A stretch of 64,000 bases of DNA. Origin: Aquisphaera insulae (GTDB lineage Bacteria; Planctomycetota; Planctomycetia; Isosphaerales; Isosphaeraceae). The position numbers and the translations under genes are program-made. The number at the start of each line of letters is the position of its first letter. Positions within the stretch are counted from its first letter, which is position 1. The stretch spans positions 62,001 through 126,000 of the forward strand of contig NZ_JAALJH010000007.1 in NCBI RefSeq assembly GCF_011064615.1. Direction: 5' to 3'. Of the stretch, positions 25,177-31,228 are shown one piece after another. Under the pieces are notes generated by a model that was given only the letters and a program-made list of their open reading frames with translations, made no database searches and was not told where the DNA came from.

Positions 25177-25531
25177 GGCGGATTCGCTCCTTGGTGGCCC
25201 TGCTTCATCCTTCGATGGCCCGGGTCCGCCGCCCCGGTCTCGGGGACGGCCTGCTTCCAGTAACCTAGGACATGCATGGTCGTTGTCAATTTGCAGTCGC
25301 GAACCGATCACCCCACCGCCCGGCGTCGATGCCCGTCTCGCACTTGTCGATGCTGTGGATCGACACCATGGGGCCGGGGATACCAATTCGGCTCATTGTC
25401 CGGGTCGTGCGTGGCCGATGATCGTTGCAAACGTCATCGACGGCTCAATCGCGTCGTGCCGGTCGGGGCGAGCTCCACCGGTCGAGTCGATCCGCGGGGC
25501 ATAACCGCAGGGAAGGAAGAGGGTTCGAATC
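25177..25531. other. Divergent intergenic region
   Basis: These 355 bp separate the sigma gene (minus) and a lipoprotein gene (plus). They hold the sigma promoter candidate listed separately. No gene is seen. Confidence 0.55.
25262..25289 (-). promoter_or_regulatory. Promoter candidate for the group-2 sigma gene
   Basis: On the minus strand a perfect -35 TTGACA is followed after 16 bp by TAGGTT (3 of 6 to TATAAT). The -10 is about 85 nt before the start codon. Confidence 0.45.
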
Positions 25532-26074
25532 ATGGTGAGGCTACGAGATGCCGTCCTGGCCGTGGCGATGGCGGTCGGTGGCACCGGATGCGTGATGTTC
25601 TGCGACGAGTGCGATGACTTCCCCTCGCCGGGGCCGCCGGGCGGACCGACGATGCTGCTGCCGGGCTCGTATACCGGCCCTCCGCTCCAGGTTGCGCCCG
25701 ATGCCGGCCCCGGTCAGGAGAGCTCGCCGGCACCATTGCCGCCAGCGAACCCCGCACCCCCCGAATCGACGCCCAACCCCGCGGATGCCGACCAGCCCAC
25801 CACTCCTCCCGTACCCGTCCCGCCTCCCGCCGCCGATCGAGGCAGGGGGCCCGGCGTCGAGTCTGCCCCCGCGGTCGTTGCGGAGGTGACCTCGGAGTCT
25901 CGGGTCGCCGCCACGGCCACCCCGGAGCCATCCGCGAACACCCCGGTTCAACCCACGGGTGAAGAGGGGACCGGTCCTGCCATCCCCGCCGAGGTGCCCA
26001 CGCCACCCGCTGCCGGCGAGGGGAGCCTTCCGCCCTTGCCCGTCGATCCCGCCACCCCAACCGCGAATCCCTGA
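25532..26074 (+). CDS. Proline-rich lipoprotein
   Basis: The 180-residue protein has a lipoprotein-type signal (VGGTGC, C20), then CDEC and a long low-complexity tail rich in Pro, Ala, Glu and Thr (for example TPPVPVPPPAADRGRGPG). It probably spans or lines the periplasm, like other Pro-rich planctomycete lipoproteins. GGAAGAGGG lies upstream of the ATG. No function is known. Confidence 0.7.
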   Translation: MVRLRDAVLAVAMAVGGTGCVMFCDECDDFPSPGPPGGPTMLLPGSYTGPPLQVAPDAGPGQESSPAPLPPANPAPPESTPNPADADQPTTPPVPVPPPAADRGRGPGVESAPAVVAEVTSESRVAATATPEPSANTPVQPTGEEGTGPAIPAEVPTPPAAGEGSLPPLPVDPATPTANP

Positions 26075-26201
26075 CCGGTCGGCGTGTCGCAGAGCCTTGT
26101 CAAGGCTGGGGGCCGCGAGGGGATCGATCCGATCGGCGTCTCCTCATCACCGCGTCTCTCGAGGGACTCGTTTTCTCTCGTCACAGGAAGGATCTGGAGC
26201 C

Positions 26202-26369
26202 ATGGCGAGGATCGCCGCTTTCTGCTTGTCCCTGGCACTCCTGATTGGGTTCTCCGGCTGCACCTGGACGGAAACCCGGAGCGATTACCCGCCGGAGGTC
26301 TCGGCCGGCGACGGTCACCATCCGGGCCATCCGCCCGCGATCCAGGGTGAGATGCCCCCGGTGCCCTGA
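26202..26369 (+). CDS. Very small lipoprotein
   Basis: The 55-residue product has a signal peptide with lipobox FSGC (C20) and a short, His/Pro-rich mature part (DGHHPGHPPAIQGEMPPVP). AGGAAGGA precedes the start. It may share a transcript with the preceding lipoprotein gene, 127 bp upstream. Confidence 0.65.
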   Translation: MARIAAFCLSLALLIGFSGCTWTETRSDYPPEVSAGDGHHPGHPPAIQGEMPPVP

Positions 26370-26387
26370 GCGGGCGGGGGCCTGGGG

Positions 26388-26421
26388 CGAACGACGGGCC
26401 AGTGTCGTCGTTCGTCGTTTC
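26388..26421 (+). terminator. Hairpin after the small lipoprotein gene
   Basis: CGAACGACG-(9 nt)-CGTCGTTCG is a perfect 9-bp stem starting 18 nt past the stop, followed by TCGTTTC. Confidence 0.5.
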
Positions 26422-26438
26422 ATCGAATTGCCGCCGTG

Positions 26439-26468
26439 TTGACTCGGCCGGTGAGTTTCCGGGACAAT
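26439..26468 (+). promoter_or_regulatory. Promoter candidate for the PII gene
   Basis: TTGACT (5 of 6) and GACAAT (4 of 6) are separated by 18 bp. The -10 is about 95 nt before the PII start codon and just after an upstream terminator-like hairpin. Confidence 0.45.
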
Positions 26469-26564
26469 TGGCCGATTGCAGCGAGCGTCGGCGGAGAACG
26501 AGCGTTTCGTTCCCGAGGCCTGGCCCGACGCCGGGGCTCCAGGGCGTCCGTTGAGACTCCTTCC

Positions 26565-26912
26565 ATGAAGTTGATCATCGCGATCATCCAACCCACCAGA
26601 CTCGAGGCGGTCAAGGAAGCGCTCTCTCGCGTCGAGGTGTTTCGCCTCACGGTGATGGATGTGCAAGGCTTCGGGAGGCAGAAGGGTTACACGGAGGTCT
26701 ATCGAGGCCACGAAGTGACGGTGAATCTCCTCCGCAAGATCGAGCTCCAGATTGCCGTCAACGAAGACTTCGTCGAGCCGACCGTCAACGCGATCCTCGA
26801 GGCGGGCCGCTCCGGCCCCGACGGCAAGATCGGCGACGGCAAGATCTTCATCCTCCCGCTCGACGATTGCATTCGCATTCGCACGGGCGAACGCGGGCCG
26901 GAGGCTATCTGA
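26565..26912 (+). CDS. glnB: PII nitrogen-regulatory protein (GlnB/GlnK family) without Tyr51
   Basis: The 115-residue protein has the whole PII fold: MKLIIAIIQPTRLEAVKEAL, T-loop GFGRQKGYTEVYRGHEVTVN and B-loop DGKIGDGKIFI, and the C-loop with R101 and R103 (IRIRTGER). PII trimers bind ATP/ADP and 2-oxoglutarate and control ammonium uptake and glutamine synthesis. Counting from Met1, Tyr46 is kept but position 51, the uridylylation tyrosine of enterobacterial GlnB, is Val; position 49, phosphorylated in cyanobacteria, is His. No amtB or glnA lies beside it. The gene has its own promoter and terminator candidates. Confidence 0.9.
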   Translation: MKLIIAIIQPTRLEAVKEALSRVEVFRLTVMDVQGFGRQKGYTEVYRGHEVTVNLLRKIELQIAVNEDFVEPTVNAILEAGRSGPDGKIGDGKIFILPLDDCIRIRTGERGPEAI

Positions 26913-26978
26913 CCGTCGCCCGCGAGGGGGCCTCGACCGCCTCCTCGGGATCTCGTATCGTAATCCCCGGCTCGTCTC

Positions 26979-27010
26979 CCGGCCCAGTCAGCCTGGGCCG
27001 GTCGCATTTT
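26979..27010 (+). terminator. Rho-independent terminator of the PII gene
   Basis: CCGGCCCAG-tcagc-CTGGGCCGG is a perfect 9-bp stem with a 5-nt loop, followed by TCGCATTTTG. It is the most convincing intrinsic terminator in the window. Confidence 0.7.
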
Positions 27011-27067
27011 GACGCGGCGACGAGCCTCGAATTGGGCCTACACTCGTTCCGTCAGCACCGGGGAACC

Positions 27068-27793
27068 ATGATCCAGGCGGTCATCTTTGATTTCAACGGC
27101 GTCCTCGTGGACGACGAGTCCGTCCATTTCGAACTCTTTCGCGAGGTGCTCGCGGAGGAGGGCGTAACGATCACCGATCGGGACTATCACGAGAGGTACC
27201 TCGGCTACGACGACCGCGGCTGTTTCGCCGCGGCGCTCGCCGATGTGGGCCGGTCGGCGGACGATGCCAGGCTGAACGAGCTCATCGCGCGGAAGGCCCG
27301 ACGCTATGTCGACGTTGCCGACCAGGGCCTGAGGTATTTCCCCAGGGCCGGGGAGACCCTCGACGAATTGTCCGCACGCTGGCCCGTGGCCATCAACTCC
27401 GGTGCGCTCCGCCAGGAGATCGAGTACGCCCTGCGACGGATCGATCGCCTGGGCCGCATCTCGGCCATCGTTGCCGCCGAGGATGCCCACAAATGCAAGC
27501 CGGACCCCGCCGGCTACTTGCAGGCCCTGGATGCCCTCCGCGAGCATCTGGCGGCGAGGTCGCCTTCCACGCCCGCCGCCGGCCCTTTCCTGGACGCCTC
27601 CAACTGCCTGGTCATCGAGGACAGCCTCGCGGGGATCGTGTCCGCCAAGGGGGCCGGGATGTGGGCCGTGGGTATCACCCACACCTACAACGCCCCCCAA
27701 CTTCGTCAGTCCGGCGCCGACGCGATCATCCACGGGCTGGACCAACTGACCCCGGCGTGGATCGAGGCCCACTTCTCCGGCCGACCGCGCTGA
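27068..27793 (+). CDS. HAD-superfamily phosphatase
   Basis: The 241-residue protein has HAD motif I FDFNGVLVDD (nucleophile D8), motif II INSGA, motif III KCKPDPAGY and motif IV VIEDSLAGIVSAKGAGM, with a helical cap between I and II as in beta-phosphoglucomutase-like enzymes. The second Asp of the usual DxD is Asn (N10), which is seen in some HAD subgroups but should weaken general acid catalysis. Substrate unknown; a small sugar or phospho-metabolite is likely. Confidence 0.85.
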   Translation: MIQAVIFDFNGVLVDDESVHFELFREVLAEEGVTITDRDYHERYLGYDDRGCFAAALADVGRSADDARLNELIARKARRYVDVADQGLRYFPRAGETLDELSARWPVAINSGALRQEIEYALRRIDRLGRISAIVAAEDAHKCKPDPAGYLQALDALREHLAARSPSTPAAGPFLDASNCLVIEDSLAGIVSAKGAGMWAVGITHTYNAPQLRQSGADAIIHGLDQLTPAWIEAHFSGRPR

Positions 27794-27851
27794 CGAAACG
27801 CTCGAGATCCGCAGGAAAGAACGAAATCGAGTCGATTGATCGGCATTCATC

Positions 27852-28268
27852 ATGAGTAACGAAGGCTCCATCGCCGACCCCAGCGGACCGATCGGCCTCT
27901 TGCTGGGGCGGGACCTGATCTTCACGTCGAAGGTGACCGGCACGGCGAGGGCCCTCGGCCGACGCGTCATGGTTGCCGGCACTCCGGGCCTGGCCGCATC
28001 GATGATCGAGGAGTGGCGCCCGGCCGTCGTCTTCGTCGACCTGGCCGCGGGCGACCTCGTGACGCCGGAGGCGCTCGTCGCCTATCAATCCCTGGCCGGC
28101 CCCGGGACGCCCTTCGTCGCCTTCGGATCCCATGTGGATACCGAGGCGCTCGCGGCCGCTCGCGCGGCCGGCTGCGACCGGGTCATGCCCCGCAGCGCCT
28201 TCACGCAGGAGCTACCCGACCTGATCCGCCGATACCTTTCGGCCCCGGGGACCTTGGCGGGCGATTGA
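27852..28268 (+). CDS. Receiver-like (degenerate CheY-fold) protein
   Basis: The 138-residue protein follows a receiver pattern: strand GLLLGRDLIF, strand VVFVDLAAGD with D63 at the phospho-site, strand TPFVAFGSHV, then CDRVMPRSAF, where the conserved Lys is Arg. The acidic pair near the first strand is not clear. It is probably a stand-alone receiver that may not be phosphorylated normally. It lies 58 bp after the HAD gene. Confidence 0.6.
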   Translation: MSNEGSIADPSGPIGLLLGRDLIFTSKVTGTARALGRRVMVAGTPGLAASMIEEWRPAVVFVDLAAGDLVTPEALVAYQSLAGPGTPFVAFGSHVDTEALAAARAAGCDRVMPRSAFTQELPDLIRRYLSAPGTLAGD

Positions 28269-28282
28269 AGCGAAGGGGCTCT

Positions 28283-29929
28283 TCAGTTCGCCTCGCCGGC
28301 TTGCACGGCGTCTGCACGGGACGGCGCCTCGTGCCGGGCCGGAATGGAATGCGGCATCTTCGAGGGAACCTCCGGAACCCGGGCCCCGATTTGCCGTAGT
28401 CGATGGCCGAGGCCCAGGGTGAGGAGCACGGCGGGGATGAAGAGGTTGCCGTAAGCCTGGGCATATAACGGCGCGAAGACGGCCAGGCCGGGGATGAGCA
28501 GCACGGCGGCGAGCCAGGCCCGCTCCGCGTTACGCCACGGAGCCGGGGAGGGATCGTTCAGGGCGAGATGGATCGCCACGGTCGTCGGGTAGAGGAGCCA
28601 GACGAAGGCATAGTTGAACGACAGCGGGGAGAACATCACGATCAGGAGCGTCATCAGGGCGAACTCGATCGCGTCGGTCTCCCCCGTCCGGGCACCCTGC
28701 CTCGGCATCGCGAAGAGAACGAAGAGCGAGAGCCCGAGCATGGCGGCGAGGGTGATCAGCGTGACCGCTCGGAAATCCAGCGAGGCAACGTTGACGCGCC
28801 AGGCGGACCGGAGCGACGCGGCGACCTCCGGCCCGTAATCGTCCCAGCGGGGGGTGTCGGTCGGAGCGTTGAGCATCGCCGTCAGGTCGAACGTGCCGTC
28901 GCGGCCCAGCGCCGCCTTGCGAGATTGCGCGGCCGGCAAGGGCTTGCCGGCCGCCTCCGCGGCGGCCGTGGCCGTCTCCACGCCGCGGGTGATGGCCTTC
29001 TCGCCGTCCGCCGGCACGTCGCGGAGGAGGCGGTGCGCCATGGCCATGATCGACTGGTTCTTGTAGCTGAACGATCGATACGGCCGCTGGGCGATCCCGT
29101 GAGAGTTGTAGGTGAAGACCATGCCCCGCGCCCAGACGTCCACATCGCGGACCGCCTGGGCCGGCGTGCGGAAGGGCAGGGGGACGATGAGCAGCCAGGT
29201 CGCCAGCGCCAGGATCGTCGCGGCGGTGGCCCGCCACATCCGGCGATAGATCAGGTATCCCAGGGCGAGGATCGGAAATGCCTTGATCGCCGCGGCCGTC
29301 GCCACGAGGACCCCGGCGAGCCCATTGCGGCCTCGCCGCAGGCAGGCGAAGGAACCCAGCAGCAACGTGAGCAGCGCGAGGTTCGGCTGGCCGAGGAGGT
29401 AGGTGTTATGGATCAGGGCGATGATGCAGAGCGAGGGCGCCAGGTAGAGCAGGGGGTGCTGCCCCCAGATGCTACCGAGTCTGCCGTTGCCCGCCCGATC
29501 GCGCCGGCCGCCGACCGCCAGGTGGATCGAGAGTAAGACGGCTCCCAGCCAGGCTACGGAGTGGCCGAGCACCAGCACGAGGGTTGTGCCGTGCTTGCCC
29601 AGCGGGCTGAGATATCCCAGGAGGGCGGCGGCGGAAGGCGGATACATGAAGGGAAAGAGCCGGCCCGAGGCCGGATCCGGATAGATCTCGATACCCTTGC
29701 GGACGGCCTCGCCCACCTGATACCAGAGGCTGTAGTCCTTGTTCGGCCGGTCGCGGAGATCGGCGGCCAGCGGGATCGCCGAGAAGACGAGGCAGAGCAG
29801 GGCGAAGAGGACGGCGAGGCCCACGCGTGCCCGCGGCAAACCATGAGGGCCGGCGCCGTCGGCGGCGGGAATGCCATCCCGACGGATGCCGGCCGGCCTG
29901 TCCTGTCTCTGATCGTCTCGACCTGTCAT
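28283..29929 (-). CDS. GT87-type polytopic glycosyltransferase (DUF2029)
   Basis: The 548-residue protein has about ten membrane spans (for example VGLAVLFALLCLVFSAIPLA and VSALVTLITLAAMLGLSLF-like segments), with DLRDRPNKDYSLWYQVGEAV and YPDPASGRLFPFMYPPSAAA in the first outer loop. This matches GT87/DUF2029 mannosyltransferase-like proteins, which use polyprenyl-phosphate sugars. Start 29929 has AAGGA 10 nt upstream and lies 46 nt from a good promoter; the frame is open to 30010. Sugar and acceptor unknown. Confidence 0.75.
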   Translation of the reverse strand: MTGRDDQRQDRPAGIRRDGIPAADGAGPHGLPRARVGLAVLFALLCLVFSAIPLAADLRDRPNKDYSLWYQVGEAVRKGIEIYPDPASGRLFPFMYPPSAAALLGYLSPLGKHGTTLVLVLGHSVAWLGAVLLSIHLAVGGRRDRAGNGRLGSIWGQHPLLYLAPSLCIIALIHNTYLLGQPNLALLTLLLGSFACLRRGRNGLAGVLVATAAAIKAFPILALGYLIYRRMWRATAATILALATWLLIVPLPFRTPAQAVRDVDVWARGMVFTYNSHGIAQRPYRSFSYKNQSIMAMAHRLLRDVPADGEKAITRGVETATAAAEAAGKPLPAAQSRKAALGRDGTFDLTAMLNAPTDTPRWDDYGPEVAASLRSAWRVNVASLDFRAVTLITLAAMLGLSLFVLFAMPRQGARTGETDAIEFALMTLLIVMFSPLSFNYAFVWLLYPTTVAIHLALNDPSPAPWRNAERAWLAAVLLIPGLAVFAPLYAQAYGNLFIPAVLLTLGLGHRLRQIGARVPEVPSKMPHSIPARHEAPSRADAVQAGEAN

Positions 29930-29975
29930 TTGCGGCTCGTCCTTCCATGGCTCGCCGGGGGTGTGAATCGGCGGG

Positions 29976-30003
29976 ATCGTAACGCGTCGAGGCGATCTGT
30001 CAA
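29976..30003 (-). promoter_or_regulatory. Promoter candidate for the GT87 gene
   Basis: On the minus strand, TTGACA and TACGAT (4 of 6) are separated by 16 bp, 46 nt before the start codon. Confidence 0.55.
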
Positions 30004-30104
30004 ACGGCAATCCCGCCGCCTTTCCAGGGCCGAGCCTGCGTTTGCATCAAGCCCGGGTGGGAATGGAGCCGATCCTGACTCGAGGAGCGGCATTCCGTCC
30101 GGGG

Positions 30105-30132
30105 TTGACACGCGCGGCGGTTCGGCTAGAGT
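30105..30132 (+). promoter_or_regulatory. Promoter candidate for rsmH
   Basis: TTGACA and TAGAGT (4 of 6) are separated by 16 bp, giving a leader of about 100 nt. Confidence 0.55.
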
Positions 30133-30238
30133 CCCCGCGGCTCCTGTCCGTGATCGAGCCCGTCCCGGGCGTTGCCCCGGTCGTCGGGGGGTCGTCCGAC
30201 TCCTCGACCCACCCTCTCCCTCTCCGCGAGAGTGGACC

Positions 30239-31228
30239 GTGTCGCCGGATCCGATTTCGCCGGAACATGGCTCGACCGAGCCCGAGCCCAATCCCAGGGC
30301 CGTGCATCGCCCCGTCCTTCTGGAAGAGGTGGTGGCCCACCTGGGATTGGCGGAGGGCATGGTCCTCGTCGACGGGACCGTCGGCGCGGGCGGGCATGCC
30401 GCCGCCCTCGCCCGGAAGGTCGGCGCGAGCGGGCGCGTGATCGGGCTGGATCGGGATCCGGCCATGCTGGCCCTGGCAGGCGCCGCCACCGTCGGCTTGC
30501 CCGTGACCCTGGTCCAATCGCCCTATAGCGCGATCCGGCGGGTCCTGGACGAGCTGGGGATTGCGGTCGTCCACGGCATCGTTCTGGATCTGGGGCTCTC
30601 CTCCGATCAACTGGCCTGGGCTGATCGCGGGTTCAGCTTCGCGACCGAAGGGCCGCTCGACATGCGATTCGAATCCGGCACCGATCCCGATCGGGCGCCG
30701 GGCCCGACCGCCGCCGAGCTCGTCGCGACGCTCCCGGAAGAGGAGCTTGCCCGCATCTTCTTCGAATATGGTGAGGAACGGTTCAGCCGCCGGATCGCGC
30801 GGCGGATCGTTGAGACCAGGCGGGCCGAGCCGATCATGACGACCCACCAGCTCGCCGAGCTGGTCCGCCGGTGCATCCCGGGCAAGTACCGGCACGGGCC
30901 GATCGATCCGGCGACGCGCGTCTTTCAGGCCCTGCGGATCGCAGTCAACGAGGAGCTCGAGCACCTCGACGCGACCCTGGCGATCCTGCCCGAAATCCTG
31001 GCCCCCGAGGGCCGTGCCGCGATCATCAGCTTCCACTCGTTGGAAGACCGCCGCGTCAAGTGGGCCTTTCGAAACGAGCCGAGGCTGACCGTCCTGACGA
31101 AGAAGCCGGTGACGGCGACGGTCCAGGAAGTGTCCCTCAATCCTCGTGCGCGAAGCGCCAAACTCAGGGTGGCCGAGCGATGTCCGAACCCGAAACAGGC
31201 TGGAATGACGAGCCCGAACCCGTCGTGA
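30239..31228 (+). CDS. rsmH: 16S rRNA (cytosine1402-N4)-methyltransferase RsmH
   Basis: The 329-residue protein (GTG start; a GTG at 30302 is possible) has the RsmH signature: HRPVLLEEVVAHL, SAM motif VDGTVGAGGHAAAL, GLDRDPAMLALA, VVHGIVLDLGLSSDQL, FSFATEGPLDMRF and SFHSLEDRRVKWAF. It methylates N4 of C1402 in the ribosomal P site, together with RsmI. In most bacteria rsmH opens the dcw division cluster, followed by ftsL and ftsI. Here the next gene overlaps its end by 49 nt and encodes a LysM membrane protein. Confidence 0.95.
   Translation: MSPDPISPEHGSTEPEPNPRAVHRPVLLEEVVAHLGLAEGMVLVDGTVGAGGHAAALARKVGASGRVIGLDRDPAMLALAGAATVGLPVTLVQSPYSAIRRVLDELGIAVVHGIVLDLGLSSDQLAWADRGFSFATEGPLDMRFESGTDPDRAPGPTAAELVATLPEEELARIFFEYGEERFSRRIARRIVETRRAEPIMTTHQLAELVRRCIPGKYRHGPIDPATRVFQALRIAVNEELEHLDATLAILPEILAPEGRAAIISFHSLEDRRVKWAFRNEPRLTVLTKKPVTATVQEVSLNPRARSAKLRVAERCPNPKQAGMTSPNPS

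Larger units (their letters stand above)
29930..30238. other. Divergent promoter region of GT87 and rsmH genes
   Basis: These 309 bp hold two back-to-back promoter candidates, listed separately, about 100 bp apart. No gene is seen. Confidence 0.6.
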
